A stretch of DNA of 64,000 nt, from assembly GCF_001040845.1 (NCBI RefSeq), contig NZ_CP011941.1, positions 1,649,993 through 1,713,992 on the forward strand, written 5' to 3'. The translations under genes and the position numbers were made by a program. The notes under the pieces are model-generated. The model ran no database searches and was not told the DNA's origin. It saw nothing but the letters and a program-made list of their open reading frames with translations. Shown here in pieces: positions 52,467 through 62,312 of this stretch (position 1 is the first letter of the stretch; each line of letters starts with the position of its first letter). The DNA is from Synechococcus sp. WH 8020. GTDB taxonomy: Bacteria; Cyanobacteriota; Cyanobacteriia; PCC-6307; Cyanobiaceae.

Positions 52467-55400
52467 TTGGTCCATATCAATCAGGTCGGACTGACCCATT
52501 TCAAGTCCTTCGGTGGGGCGATGACCATCCCCCTCGAGACCGGGTTCACTGTGGTGACCGGTCCAAATGGGTCTGGAAAGAGCAATATTCTTGATGGAGT
52601 CCTTTTTTGTCTCGGCCTAGCCAATAGCCGAGGGATGCGTGCCGATCGCTTACCCGATCTGGTCAACAGCGGCATGCTCAAAGCTGGCAAGTCGGCTGAG
52701 ACCACTGTCAGCGTGCGTTTTGACCTGAGCGACTGGCAACCAGATGCAGCAGAAGAGGGGATTGAGCCCCCTGAAGAGGGTCCCTGGATTCAAGCTGATG
52801 CCAATGAGTGGACGGTGACGCGCAAGCTGCGCGTGATGCCTGGAGGCTCGTACAGCAGCACCTACAGCTCAGACGGTGAGCCATGCAATCTGCAGCAGTT
52901 ACAAACCCAGCTGCGCCGATTACGCATCGATCCTGAAGGCAGCAATGTCGTGATGCAGGGCGACGTGACTCGGATTGTCTCGATGAGCAATCGGGACCGC
53001 CGCGGCCTCATTGACGAGCTGGCGGGTGTGGCACTCTTCGACACTCGAATCGAACAAAGCCGCCGCAAGCTCGACGATGTGCAAGAGCGGCAAGATCGCT
53101 GCCGCATCGTTGAACAAGAACTGCTCACAGCGCGACAACGTCTTGAAAAGGACTGCGCGAAAGCACGGGCCTATCAAGATTTACGCGATCAGGTTCAGCG
53201 TGGCCGACAGCAAGAGCTGGTGCTGGCCTTTGAAGCAGCTGAAGCGCAGCTGAAGCAGCTCAAAACCCGCCAACAACACCTCAGCGAACAGGAGGTCCGC
53301 GACAGCGCAGCAATCAAGGAGAAAGAGAGCAGCCTGTCGGAGCAGGCCACACGCCTCCAAACCCTTCAAGACAGCGTGAAAGCTCTAGGCGAAGACCAAC
53401 TACTCAGCGTGCAGGGTGAATTGGCCGGTCTCGACCCCCAGAACCGCGAACTCGAACGTCAAGCCACGCAACATCAGCAGGAGGGCGAACGCTTACAAGG
53501 ACTGCGACACAACCTCACCAGCCGCCGTCACCAACTTCAAGCAGACAGCGAAGGACTCAAACAAGCCAACAACCCAGAGGTCCTCCAGGCAGCAGAGCAA
53601 GCCTGCCGCGATGCCGAAGCTGCGGTTGAAATCTCGCGCAGACGCCTCGGCGACGTGGCCGGGCGATCTGGAGCCTGGCTGGATGAGCAACGTCAAAGAG
53701 CAGCACGCCGCTCAGACCTGCAGACCACGCTCACTCCTCTTCAAGAGGAGCAACAGCAATTACAAGAGCGTTTGCGTCAGGACGAAGCCCGTCAATCCGA
53801 GCTGCAGCTGGAACGAGACGAAGCCGGCGCAGAAGACCGCGAAGTCCAAGACCAGCTGGAACAACTGGAACAGGAGTGGCAATCGCTTCTGGAAAGCCTG
53901 CGAAGCGGCAAAGAACAGCTTCAAGAACGCGCTGAAGCCGTTGCGATCCAACAACGCACCCGCACCAGGCTTGAAGAGGAGCAAACCCGTCTGGAGCGGG
54001 AAATTGCCCGTTTGGAGAGTCGACGAGAGGCCTTACAGGAAACACGAGGGACGGGAGCCTTGCGCCTCTTGCTGGAGGCGGGGCTGGATGGAATCCATGG
54101 AGCGGTGGCCCAACTTGGCGAAGTGGAAGATCGTCATCGCCTGGCCCTAGAGGTGGCAGCAGGAGCACGCATGGCCCAGGTGGTCGTTGACGACGACCGG
54201 ATCGCAGCCCGTGCCATCGACTTGCTGAAAAGCCGGCGTGCAGGCCGTTTAACGTTTTTACCTCTCAACAAGATTCGATCCCAAGCCGCCGGTGGTGGCG
54301 CGGCGATGGCCCGTGGCCGCCGACCGGAGGGTGGCAATGGCGACGGCCTCATCGGTCGAGCGGTGGAGCTGATCCGCTACGAACCGATCTACAGCGACGT
54401 ATTCGGGTATGTCTTTGGCGACACTCAGGTGTTCAGCGACTTGGGCAGTGCTCGGCAACAACTCGGGCGTTTCCGAGCTGTGACCCTCGAAGGCGAACTG
54501 CTCGAGAAAAGTGGCGCGATGACGGGGGGAAGCTTCAGCCAACGCAGTGGTGGACTGAGTTTTGGTGTCAGCAGTGACAGCGATGAGGCCGAGCCCCTGC
54601 GGCAACGGTTGCTCGAGCTCGGCGAGACCCTGGCGGCTTGTCGACGTGAAGAAAACCGGCTGCTTCAATCTCTCGAGCAAGAACGACCACTCCTGCGTCA
54701 GCTGGAGCAGAGGCAAGCGGCTCTCGATGCGGAGAGAACGGCAGCCAAGCGAGCCCATGGACCATTGCTGGAGCGTTGCCGCCAACGCAGCGAACGTCTC
54801 CACAGCCTTCAAGTCAACCGCACGGAACAGGAACAGCGGCTCCAAGTTCTCAAAACCACCATCAACCCTCTGCTGGAAGAACTCGAGAGAATCTCCACCG
54901 AGGAACAAAAAGTGCAAGCCGAGGCCGATGCCGGGAATTGGCAACAACTCCAGGCCGAACTCGAACAGTCGGACAACGCCCTCGAACAGGCCCGCCGCCA
55001 TCGTGATGAGCGTCTTCAACATCAGCGTGAACGCGAGCTCGCACAAACCCGCATCGGTGACCAGCAACAGGCCATTGAAGAAGAGGAAAACAGTCTTCAA
55101 CTAGCGGTCACAGCACTCGCTGCGGCACATCAACGCTGGCGGGAGGAACAAAAGGAGTTGGAGGAACGCCGTCAAACTCTGGAAAACCAGCAACAAATCC
55201 TCCAAACCAAGTTTGGAGAGGAGCGTCGCGCTCGGGATGCAGCGGAAGCTGCCGTGGCCGAATTGCGTCAGAACCTCCAGCAAGCCCGCTGGGAACTTGA
55301 ACGGTTACAGGAGGAGCGCCAAGCGATTCAAGAGCAACTGCGCAGCGGTGGAATCCGACTCGAAGAGCTCAAGCCAACACTGCCCAACCCCCTTCCCGAG

Positions 55401-56072
55401 ATCCCAGAAGAGATTCGCCATGCCGGGCTTGAGGCACTGCAAGACCAGCTGCAGCAACTTCTAAAACGGATGGAAGCCCTCGAACCGGTCAACATGTTGG
55501 CCCTCGAGGAACTAACGGCCCTGGAAGAAAGGTTGGGAGACCTGGGCGAACGCCTGGATGTGCTCAGCCAGGAGCGCGAAGAACTGCTCCTGAGGATTGA
55601 AACCGTGGCCACACTCAGGCAAGAGGCGTTTATGGAGGCCTTTCAAGCCGTCGATGGACATTTCTCAGAGATTTTTGCAAGCCTCTCCGAAGGCGATGGC
55701 AAGCTGCAACTGGACAATCCGGATGACCCCCTCGAGGGAGGGCTCACCCTGGTTGCTCACCCAAAAGGCAAGGCCGTGCGCCGCCTAGCGGCCATGTCTG
55801 GTGGTGAGAAGTCCCTGACAGCACTGAGTTTTCTGTTTGCACTGCAACGCTTCCGCCCCTCACCCTTTTACGCCCTTGATGAGGTCGACAGCTTCCTCGA
55901 TGGCGTGAATGTGGAGCGGCTGGCCGCGTTGATCGCCCGTCAAGCCGAACAAGCCCAATTCCTTGTCGTGAGCCACAGGCGACCGATGATTGGCGCCTCT
56001 CAGCGCACCATTGGTGTCACCCAGGCTCGTGGCGCTCACACCCAGGTTGTGGGATTACCCGATGCAGCTTGA
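52467..56072 (+). CDS. smc: SMC chromosome-condensation ATPase
   Basis: 1201 aa from a TTG start. Walker A GPNGSGKSN at 32-40, then coiled coil (about 165-500), a hinge near 510-640 (RLLLEAGLDGIHGAVAQLGEV, GYVFGDTQVF), a second coiled coil to about 1050, and the C-terminal signature MSGGEKSLTALSFLFALQ and Walker B FYALDEVDSFLD. Two such molecules join through hinges and the ScpAB kleisin to organise chromosomes. It follows the 140-aa gene at a 50-bp gap. Confidence 0.95.
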   Translation: MVHINQVGLTHFKSFGGAMTIPLETGFTVVTGPNGSGKSNILDGVLFCLGLANSRGMRADRLPDLVNSGMLKAGKSAETTVSVRFDLSDWQPDAAEEGIEPPEEGPWIQADANEWTVTRKLRVMPGGSYSSTYSSDGEPCNLQQLQTQLRRLRIDPEGSNVVMQGDVTRIVSMSNRDRRGLIDELAGVALFDTRIEQSRRKLDDVQERQDRCRIVEQELLTARQRLEKDCAKARAYQDLRDQVQRGRQQELVLAFEAAEAQLKQLKTRQQHLSEQEVRDSAAIKEKESSLSEQATRLQTLQDSVKALGEDQLLSVQGELAGLDPQNRELERQATQHQQEGERLQGLRHNLTSRRHQLQADSEGLKQANNPEVLQAAEQACRDAEAAVEISRRRLGDVAGRSGAWLDEQRQRAARRSDLQTTLTPLQEEQQQLQERLRQDEARQSELQLERDEAGAEDREVQDQLEQLEQEWQSLLESLRSGKEQLQERAEAVAIQQRTRTRLEEEQTRLEREIARLESRREALQETRGTGALRLLLEAGLDGIHGAVAQLGEVEDRHRLALEVAAGARMAQVVVDDDRIAARAIDLLKSRRAGRLTFLPLNKIRSQAAGGGAAMARGRRPEGGNGDGLIGRAVELIRYEPIYSDVFGYVFGDTQVFSDLGSARQQLGRFRAVTLEGELLEKSGAMTGGSFSQRSGGLSFGVSSDSDEAEPLRQRLLELGETLAACRREENRLLQSLEQERPLLRQLEQRQAALDAERTAAKRAHGPLLERCRQRSERLHSLQVNRTEQEQRLQVLKTTINPLLEELERISTEEQKVQAEADAGNWQQLQAELEQSDNALEQARRHRDERLQHQRERELAQTRIGDQQQAIEEEENSLQLAVTALAAAHQRWREEQKELEERRQTLENQQQILQTKFGEERRARDAAEAAVAELRQNLQQARWELERLQEERQAIQEQLRSGGIRLEELKPTLPNPLPEIPEEIRHAGLEALQDQLQQLLKRMEALEPVNMLALEELTALEERLGDLGERLDVLSQEREELLLRIETVATLRQEAFMEAFQAVDGHFSEIFASLSEGDGKLQLDNPDDPLEGGLTLVAHPKGKAVRRLAAMSGGEKSLTALSFLFALQRFRPSPFYALDEVDSFLDGVNVERLAALIARQAEQAQFLVVSHRRPMIGASQRTIGVTQARGAHTQVVGLPDAA

Positions 56073-56090
56073 ACAGCGAGCTCCCGGGTC

Positions 56091-57335
56091 TTGCGTCAAA
56101 ATGAGTCGAATTGCTCCGGCAGAGGCCTGCGTTTGAGCTCGTCCCCGTCCCCCAACGACCCACTGGCAACCGTCCCCAGCGACAGGCTGTGGCTTCGGTC
56201 GGAATTAATGGGGACCCAAGTCATCACCCGCGACTCAGGCAGACGCTTGGGTGTGGTCGGCGAAGTGGTGGTCGATATCGACCACCGCGAAGTGGTTGCC
56301 CTCGGATTGAGAGACAACCCGCTCACCCGTTTCTTACCGGGACTTCCCCGTTGGATGCCCCTGGATCGCATTCGCCAAGTGGGGGACGTGATTCTTGTTG
56401 ATTCCGCAGACTCCCTAAGCGAGGCCTTCTCTCCAGACCGCTACAGCCGAGTGATCAACTGCCAGGTGATCACAGAATCGGGGCAAACCCTCGGCCGCGT
56501 GTTGGGCTTCTCCTTCGACATTGAGACAGGCGAACTCAGCTCGCTTGTGATGGGAGCCGTTGGTGTTCCCCTTCTTGGAGAGGGCGTGCTCAGCACCTGG
56601 GAAATTCCTGTCGATGAAATCGTTAGCAGTGGCGCCGACCGAATCATTGTTTATGAGGGTGCCGAAGACAAACTCAAACAACTGAGCAGTGGGGTGCTGG
56701 AAAAACTAGGAGTCGGCGGACCGAGCTGGGAAGAGCAAGAGCGGGAGCGATACAGGGTGAACATCGTCCCTGTCGAAAACCAGCTCAGTTCAGGGCAAGC
56801 GGTGGAAGAGGCACCACGAATGCTGGAAGCCTCAGAATCACAACGCTTCGAAACGGAACGGGAACTCGAGTACGTCGAACTGGAAGATCGCCGCAGTGAC
56901 AACACGCGTGAGCGTCGCTACCTCGATGAAGCACCGATGCAGGAGCGAGAGAACTCCTATCGAGAGCCCTATCGCGAACCCGAGAGATACAACGAGCCCC
57001 CGTTGTATCGAGAGCCCCAACCGTTCAATGGACGACGGTCGGTCGATGAGAGACAGCCGCTGGATGAGCCACAACGATTCAATGAGCAACAGCGCTACAA
57101 CGAATCTGACCGGTTTCGCGAACCCCAGTCTTTCCAGGACGAAGACCGCTATCAAGCCCCTCAGCGCCCATCACAGCCACCTCAGGAACTCGATGCAGCT
57201 CCACGCTTCGAGCAACGTCCAAGACCGGCGTCTCGTCGTCCGATCGAACGGCCAGGCGAACCCCTTGATGTTGAACCCATCGAGCTTCGCTCTCCTCAAG
57301 ACCAGGAGAGCCAGCCCCTCGATGATCCCTGGTAA
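56091..57335 (+). CDS. PRC-barrel domain protein with acidic-basic repeat tail
   Basis: 414 aa from TTG (an ATG at 56208 would cut 39 residues but removes LWLRSEL upstream of the first barrel, so the long form is preferred). Two PRC-barrel units: about 40-110 (GRRLGVVGEVVVDIDHREVVALG) and 115-195 (GQTLGRVLGFSFDIETGEL). From about residue 260 the chain is low complexity: Arg/Glu/Pro/Gln units such as YREPYREPERYNEP. PRC barrels occur in photosynthetic and RNA-processing proteins; the role here is unknown. 18 bp downstream of smc. Confidence 0.78.
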   Translation: MRQNESNCSGRGLRLSSSPSPNDPLATVPSDRLWLRSELMGTQVITRDSGRRLGVVGEVVVDIDHREVVALGLRDNPLTRFLPGLPRWMPLDRIRQVGDVILVDSADSLSEAFSPDRYSRVINCQVITESGQTLGRVLGFSFDIETGELSSLVMGAVGVPLLGEGVLSTWEIPVDEIVSSGADRIIVYEGAEDKLKQLSSGVLEKLGVGGPSWEEQERERYRVNIVPVENQLSSGQAVEEAPRMLEASESQRFETERELEYVELEDRRSDNTRERRYLDEAPMQERENSYREPYREPERYNEPPLYREPQPFNGRRSVDERQPLDEPQRFNEQQRYNESDRFREPQSFQDEDRYQAPQRPSQPPQELDAAPRFEQRPRPASRRPIERPGEPLDVEPIELRSPQDQESQPLDDPW

Positions 57336-57361
57336 CTCCAGGGATCAATCCACACCTCAAC

Positions 57362-57787
57362 TCAAGCGGTGGCTTTCTTTTTGAAGTCGAGGGAAGCACT
57401 GTTCGTGCAGTAGCGCTGACCTGTAGGTGCCGGTCCATCGTTGAACACATGTCCTAGATGGGCATCACAACGTGCGCAAAGGATCTCTGTTCGCACCATC
57501 CCATGGCTTCGATCCTCATGGGTGCGAATGGCACCCTCGGTCACACCATTCCAGAAGCTTGGCCAGCCGGTGCCCGACTCATATTTTGTGCTGGAGCTAA
57601 AGAGGGGTGCATCACAACAGACGCAGTGATACATGCCGTCTTCCTTGTGATTCCAGTAGGCACCGGTAAAAGCAGCTTCAGTACCGCCCTGACGCGCCAC
57701 TTGAAACTGGGTGGGGCTGAGTTTCGCCTTCCATTCCTCAGGAGTGCGTTCCACCCGATCACCACCTGCTATTGGCGCACTCGTCAT
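57362..57787 (-). CDS. msrB: peptide-methionine (R)-S-oxide reductase
   Basis: 141 aa. Reduces methionine-R-sulfoxide. Zinc Cys pairs CVCCDAPLF and [33 protein letters not shown] with catalytic Cys in [10 protein letters not shown]-terminal extension of about 10 residues. Cytosolic repair enzyme. A neighbouring gene starts 26 bp upstream on the same strand. Confidence 0.95.
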   Translation of the reverse strand: MTSAPIAGGDRVERTPEEWKAKLSPTQFQVARQGGTEAAFTGAYWNHKEDGMYHCVCCDAPLFSSSTKYESGTGWPSFWNGVTEGAIRTHEDRSHGMVRTEILCARCDAHLGHVFNDGPAPTGQRYCTNSASLDFKKKATA

Positions 57788-57813
57788 GACTCAAATTTGA
57801 ACTGGCAGGGACG

Positions 57814-59100
57814 CTAGTCGGAAAGAGCTAAGGGCAAGAGTCCCTGAACTTCCTCAGCAAGTGCTCTAACAGCACCAGGTTCACCGCGAAGGCCGCGCAA
57901 ATCATCGCGTTGCCCCTGCAACCTCTCGGGTGTCGCGAGCCAGGACTCAGCCTCAAGGGCAATTTGCTCAGGCGTGATCGGACCCACGCGTTCAGGAACC
58001 ACCATGCGACCAGCGCTGATGTTTGGCCAAGCCATGAATCCATGGTTTCGGAGACGCCAAGCGCTCAGCAACAAGCCGATCAGACGCCGCAGACCAGGCA
58101 GACGGGCCAAGAGCCCGAGCCAACCATCCCAAGCCTGCATCACACCCAGATGCTGGGTGGGAACCAACACGATCATGGGCACACCCAGAGCGCCAAGTTC
58201 AGCCGTGTTGGCTCCCACGGTGGTGAGCGCAAGCTTGCACTGGCTAAGGGCGCCGTGGGCTGGAGGATTTTCCTGCAAGTGAATCTCCGTGCCATTGCGC
58301 GTCATCAAGCGCCTCAATCCCTCGCCGGCACGAGCCGGTTCAATCGAGGCGACATCGGTGTCGTAGGAGGCAGCGATGGGATTCGAGCAACTTGCATAAC
58401 GTTCCAAGTCTTCGACGGAGGTGGTAGGTGCCACCGGCAACAAAAATCGGCAGCCAGGGCGTTGAGCCGCCAAACGGTCTGCAGTTTCCAGCAGAAAAGG
58501 AACACCCACGCTGAGTTTGGCCGGTTTCGATCCCGGTAACAAAGCCACCCACTCCCCCGATGGCAGCGGGGCCTCTTCTTTGGCATGGCTGGACAGATCC
58601 GCCATCAAGTCACCCACCACGCGGCAGCGAGAGCGAAAGCGTCTGGGCAGCTGGTCTCGCACCGTTGGGGCCATAGCGGCGATCCGATCGTTCCAGCGCG
58701 GCCAACGCGCCACCCACTCGGCGTAGGTGATGTGGCGATAGCCCAGCCGAGCTGATAACAACACACTCCAAAATTGATCCCCACCCAAAAAGACCACCAC
58801 ACCTCGGTCTGGCCAGCTCCCAAACCGAGAAGGCTTCAACAGCAGCAACCAAAACTGCCGGGCCAGAGTGATGCGATCAAACAATCCCCAACGGGAAGCT
58901 GCGGCGGCTTCCGTGCCAGTGGCATTGGGACAAGGGACCAAAACAAGCCGCAGGCTCAACAACGAGCCAGGGGCTCGAGGCCGCATCAGCAGGCGTCGAT
59001 GCAGACGCTCAGCAAGGGGACGAACCCAGGTCGTGAGTTCACCAGGGCCGTTGGAAACGAAGACCACAGCCAGGGTTTGGTCCTTGGTGGGTGACGTCAC
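57814..59100 (-). CDS. LpxB-like glycosyltransferase (lipid-A-disaccharide synthase-related)
   Basis: 428 aa. N-terminal SNGPGELTTWVRPLAERL, VFLGGDQFWS, LLPGSKPAKLSVGVPF and C-terminal GALSQCKLALTTVGANTAELGALGVPMIVLVP, which fit GT-B-fold enzymes such as LpxB. Cyanobacteria keep an LpxB of the classical type elsewhere, so this is probably a divergent relative; acceptor and donor are unknown. It ends 27 bp before the msrB start. Confidence 0.7.
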   Translation of the reverse strand: MTSPTKDQTLAVVFVSNGPGELTTWVRPLAERLHRRLLMRPRAPGSLLSLRLVLVPCPNATGTEAAAASRWGLFDRITLARQFWLLLLKPSRFGSWPDRGVVVFLGGDQFWSVLLSARLGYRHITYAEWVARWPRWNDRIAAMAPTVRDQLPRRFRSRCRVVGDLMADLSSHAKEEAPLPSGEWVALLPGSKPAKLSVGVPFLLETADRLAAQRPGCRFLLPVAPTTSVEDLERYASCSNPIAASYDTDVASIEPARAGEGLRRLMTRNGTEIHLQENPPAHGALSQCKLALTTVGANTAELGALGVPMIVLVPTQHLGVMQAWDGWLGLLARLPGLRRLIGLLLSAWRLRNHGFMAWPNISAGRMVVPERVGPITPEQIALEAESWLATPERLQGQRDDLRGLRGEPGAVRALAEEVQGLLPLALSD

Positions 59101-59129
59101 TCAGTGCCGGTGGGGCTGGAAAAGAATGA

Positions 59130-59211
59130 TGCGGATGGCGAGACTTGAACTCGCAAGGCCGAAGCCACACGCTCCTTAGACGTGCGTGTCTACCAATTCC
59201 ACCACATCCGC
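59130..59211 (-). tRNA. tRNA-Leu (apparent anticodon AAG)
   Basis: 82 nt. Acceptor GCGGATG/CATCCGC, discriminator A, D-arm GGTGGAATTGGTAGAC, anticodon stem CACGT/GCGTG with loop CTAAGGA, a class II variable arm GGC-TTCG-GCC and T-arm GCGAG-TTCAAGT-CTCGC. Long variable arm and D-arm are typical of Leu. Loop positions 34-36 read AAG (CUU), an A34 that would need deamination to inosine. CCA is not encoded. Confidence 0.88.
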
Positions 59212-59311
59212 GTGGCGACGTTGCCGATAGGGCTCGTCGATGGATGAGTATACCGACAGGCAGAAAAGTCCTAACCGCTGATACGATCCGCCCTGGCTCT
59301 GATGCTGCGGA

Positions 59312-60655
59312 ATGCCCATCGGCAAGGTGCTGATCGCCAACCGCGGCGAGATTGCCCTAAGAATCCTGAGAAGTTGCCGTGAACTCGGCATCAGCACAGT
59401 TGCGGTGTACAGCACCGTGGATCGCAATGCACTGCACGTGCAACTCGCTGACGAGGCGGTCTGCGTCGGCGAAGGCCCCAGCAACAAGAGCTACCTCAAC
59501 ATCCCCAACATCCTGGCCGCAGCGACCTCCCGCGGTGTGGATGCCATTCACCCCGGCTATGGGTTTCTGGCAGAAAACGACCGCTTCGCCGAGATGTGCC
59601 GTGACCACGGCATCACGTTTGTCGGTCCGTCTCCCCATGCCATCCGCTCGATGGGAGACAAGTCAACGGCGAAAGCCACCATGCAGGCTGTTGGCGTGCC
59701 AACGGTGCCTGGGAGCGAAGGCCTCCTACCCAACCCGGAGGCAGCCGCTGAGCTCGCTGCTGCCATGGGTTATCCCGTCATGATCAAGGCCACCGCTGGA
59801 GGCGGCGGCCGTGGGATGCGGCTGGTCCCCAGTTCTGATCAATTGGTAAAGCTATACAAAGCGGCTCAAGGGGAAGCCGATGCAGCGTTTGGGAATCCAG
59901 GGCTGTACATGGAAAAATTCATCGACCGCCCCCGGCACGTCGAAGTACAGATCCTGGCGGACCGTCACGGCAACGTGGTCCATCTGGGAGAAAGAGACTG
60001 CTCGATCCAACGACGTCATCAGAAACTTCTCGAAGAGGCGCCAAGCCCGGCCCTTGACCCTGAGCTGCGTCTTCGCATGGGAGAAGCGGCGGTCGCAGCG
60101 GCGCGCAGCATCGATTACGAGGGTGCCGGCACGGTGGAATTCCTCCTGGATCGAAATGGTGGGTTCTATTTCATGGAAATGAACACCCGCATCCAGGTGG
60201 AGCATCCCGTCACGGAAATGGTGACGGGGATCGACCTGATTGCTGAGCAGCTACGCATCGCCGGCGGGGAACCGATCAGCATCCGCCAAGAAGACATTCA
60301 TATGAACGGGCATGCGATCGAATGCCGAATCAATGCCGAAGATGCGCAGCACAATTTCCGGCCAGCCCCCGGACGGATCACGGGTTGGTTACCCCCTGGA
60401 GGCCCTGGGGTACGCGTCGATAGTCACGTGTACACGGGCTACGACATCCCGCCCTTCTATGACTCCCTGATCGGCAAGCTGATCATCTGGGCTCCCAATC
60501 GCCCAGCCGCACTCGAACGCATGAAACGAGCGCTCAACGAGTGCGCCATCACAGGGATCCCAACAACGGTGGACTTCCATCTGCGCATGCTCGACCGCCC
60601 TGAATTCCAAGCGGGCGACGTGCACACCAAATTCGTTGAAGAGGAGATGCTCTAG
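59312..60655 (+). CDS. accC: acetyl-CoA carboxylase biotin carboxylase subunit
   Basis: 447 aa. ATP-grasp enzyme that carboxylates biotin on AccB. Motifs: [33 protein letters not shown], the glycine-rich ATP loop [12 protein letters not shown] (about 152-163), [31 protein letters not shown] and [14 protein letters not shown]. Length is exactly typical. First committed step of fatty-acid synthesis. Stands alone between the tRNA and the convergent YggT gene. Confidence 0.96.
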   Translation: MPIGKVLIANRGEIALRILRSCRELGISTVAVYSTVDRNALHVQLADEAVCVGEGPSNKSYLNIPNILAAATSRGVDAIHPGYGFLAENDRFAEMCRDHGITFVGPSPHAIRSMGDKSTAKATMQAVGVPTVPGSEGLLPNPEAAAELAAAMGYPVMIKATAGGGGRGMRLVPSSDQLVKLYKAAQGEADAAFGNPGLYMEKFIDRPRHVEVQILADRHGNVVHLGERDCSIQRRHQKLLEEAPSPALDPELRLRMGEAAVAAARSIDYEGAGTVEFLLDRNGGFYFMEMNTRIQVEHPVTEMVTGIDLIAEQLRIAGGEPISIRQEDIHMNGHAIECRINAEDAQHNFRPAPGRITGWLPPGGPGVRVDSHVYTGYDIPPFYDSLIGKLIIWAPNRPAALERMKRALNECAITGIPTTVDFHLRMLDRPEFQAGDVHTKFVEEEML

Positions 60656-60694
60656 ATCAGCGCAACAAGGATGCCCAGTGCTCTCCAAAAGCTC

Positions 60695-61015
60695 TTAGGC
60701 AATGGACTGGGCGCGGAGCAGCACCAGGGAGAGCAAACCCTGCTGACCCACCAACAGCTCCCGAAGCAAACTGAGCAGCCCAACCCAGATCACAGGAGTG
60801 ACATCCACGCCCCCGATCGGAGCGATAACTCGGCGGGTCAACCCCAAAATCGACTCAGTGGGCCAGGCCACAAGGGGCCAAAAGCCTTTGGACAGATCCA
60901 CTTGCGGGTACCAAGTGAGCACGATGCGCGCGAGGAATGCGAGGGTCCATGCAGCCAACAGCAAACCAAGTGCCAAGTTGAGAGGCGGAAGGATGGCGAC
61001 AAGCGTTGGCGTCAC
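60695..61015 (-). CDS. YggT family (Ycf19-like) membrane protein
   Basis: 106 aa. Helices LNLALGLLLAAWTLAFLARI and IGGVDVTPVIWVGLLSLLRELLV, with LTWYPQVDLSKGFWPLVAWPTESILGLTRRVIAPIGG, the diagnostic YggT/Ycf19 segment. Associated with cell division, chloroplast shape and thylakoid nucleoid organisation. Starts 100 bp before psbX on the opposite strand. Confidence 0.85.
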   Translation of the reverse strand: MTPTLVAILPPLNLALGLLLAAWTLAFLARIVLTWYPQVDLSKGFWPLVAWPTESILGLTRRVIAPIGGVDVTPVIWVGLLSLLRELLVGQQGLLSLVLLRAQSIA

Positions 61016-61114
61016 AAAGCCCTAAGCAATGGTGCCGTCATCGTAGAAACTTGACCTTGATCCCTAAAATCGCAGCGAATCAGGCCTCGCTGAACGCATT
61101 CGGTCCTAACCCCT

Positions 61115-61237
61115 ATGACGCCTTCCCTCTCCAATTTTCTGACCAGCCTCGTTGCTGGTGTCGCGATCGTTGTGATCCCTGCATCTATTGGACTCTTTTT
61201 TCTCAGCCAAACCGACCAGGTTGATCGCAAACTTTGA
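61115..61237 (+). CDS. psbX: photosystem II protein PsbX
   Basis: 40 aa: MTPSLSNFLTSLVAGVAIVV then IPASIGLFFLSQTDQVDRKL. One transmembrane helix and the family end SQxDxVxRK fit PsbX, a low-mass PSII subunit near cytochrome b559 and the QB site. ATG start after a short leader; divergent from the YggT gene. Too short for many gene finders. Confidence 0.9.
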   Translation: MTPSLSNFLTSLVAGVAIVVIPASIGLFFLSQTDQVDRKL

Positions 61238-61317
61238 AGACCCTTTCACGCTCCGTAGACTGAGCTCACTCGACCCGAGCTTCGGTTCCACGCAGGTCGT
61301 TATCAGAGAGCTTCACT

Positions 61318-62289
61318 GTGGTTAATGCCAGTCTGAATTGGGCCAGCATTGTTGGCATTGTGCTGGCTGTAGGTGGGGCACTGCTCTACTTCATGCGCAG
61401 TTTCAAGCCTGCTCTCGCCCGTGATTACGACGTATTTTTCGCGGCAATCGGCTTGCTCTGCGGAGGAATTCTTTTCTTCCAGGGCTGGCGGCTCGATCCA
61501 ATTCTCCAGTTTGGGCAGTTCTTGTTGGCAGGAACCACCGTGTTTTTTGCCTATGAAAGCGTTCGCCTTCGGGGGATTTCAGCGGAACAGGCAAGACGCT
61601 CCGCCTATTTCGATGACGAGCCTGAAGCCAACAGCCCCGCTGGAGGTCTGCGCGGTGGCTACGACGATCCCTACGACCGCTTCGACGAGCCCCAGCCGAT
61701 TCGTCGGCGATTTGGAGGCCAAGGCCTGGATGAAGACGAGAGGCCTGAACAAGATTTTTATCGCCCGCGTCGCACCTCGCGAGCTGCAATCCCTGAACAG
61801 GCAGCGAGTCGGAGCCGTCAGCGTTCCGATCCCGCCTCCGATTGGTCAGACAGCAGCGAACGAGATCGACGCATGGCTCGGTTCGGTCGCAGTGAGGACT
61901 CTGCACCGAGTGGCCCAAGCTTTGGAGAGCGCCGCAGCCAACGCCAGGATCAGCGCAGAGGGTCCAGGCCTACCGCAGTTGCGTCATCAAGGCCTGCCCC
62001 CTCATCCCGCCCCTCTGATGGGGCGGCTGGCTTAAACCAGCGCGCTCCAGGGTCAGCTCGGAGCGGTAGCGGCCTAGATGGGACACCTGGCATTCCTCAA
62101 GGCAGCCCACTGCGACGCGAGCCCGAAGATGCCGCTTACTCCCCAAGCACGCGTCAAAACGCCTCCACTCCTCCCGTGAGCAGACGCAATTCCCCTCCTG
62201 AAGACAGACCTGCAACGGCTAGGGACACCAATCGCACCCCTCCCCGCAGTTCCCGCCCAAGGGACAACAGTTCTCGCTTTGACGACTGA
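61318..62289 (+). CDS. ycf66: Ycf66-family protein with long disordered tail
   Basis: 323 aa from GTG. Residues 1-85 form the Ycf66 membrane domain with three helices (WASIVGIVLAVGGALLYFM, DVFFAAIGLLCGGILFF, LLAGTTVFFAYESVRLRG). Residues 95-323 are a low-complexity Arg/Ser/Pro/Asp tail (RRSAYFDDEPE, SRSRQRSDPASDW). Ycf66 is conserved in cyanobacteria and plastids but its role is unknown. The start lies 80 bp after the psbX stop. Confidence 0.83.
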   Translation: MVNASLNWASIVGIVLAVGGALLYFMRSFKPALARDYDVFFAAIGLLCGGILFFQGWRLDPILQFGQFLLAGTTVFFAYESVRLRGISAEQARRSAYFDDEPEANSPAGGLRGGYDDPYDRFDEPQPIRRRFGGQGLDEDERPEQDFYRPRRTSRAAIPEQAASRSRQRSDPASDWSDSSERDRRMARFGRSEDSAPSGPSFGERRSQRQDQRRGSRPTAVASSRPAPSSRPSDGAAGLNQRAPGSARSGSGLDGTPGIPQGSPLRREPEDAAYSPSTRQNASTPPVSRRNSPPEDRPATARDTNRTPPRSSRPRDNSSRFDD

Positions 62290-62312
62290 TCAGGCTGAGC
62301 ATTCACTCCGGT

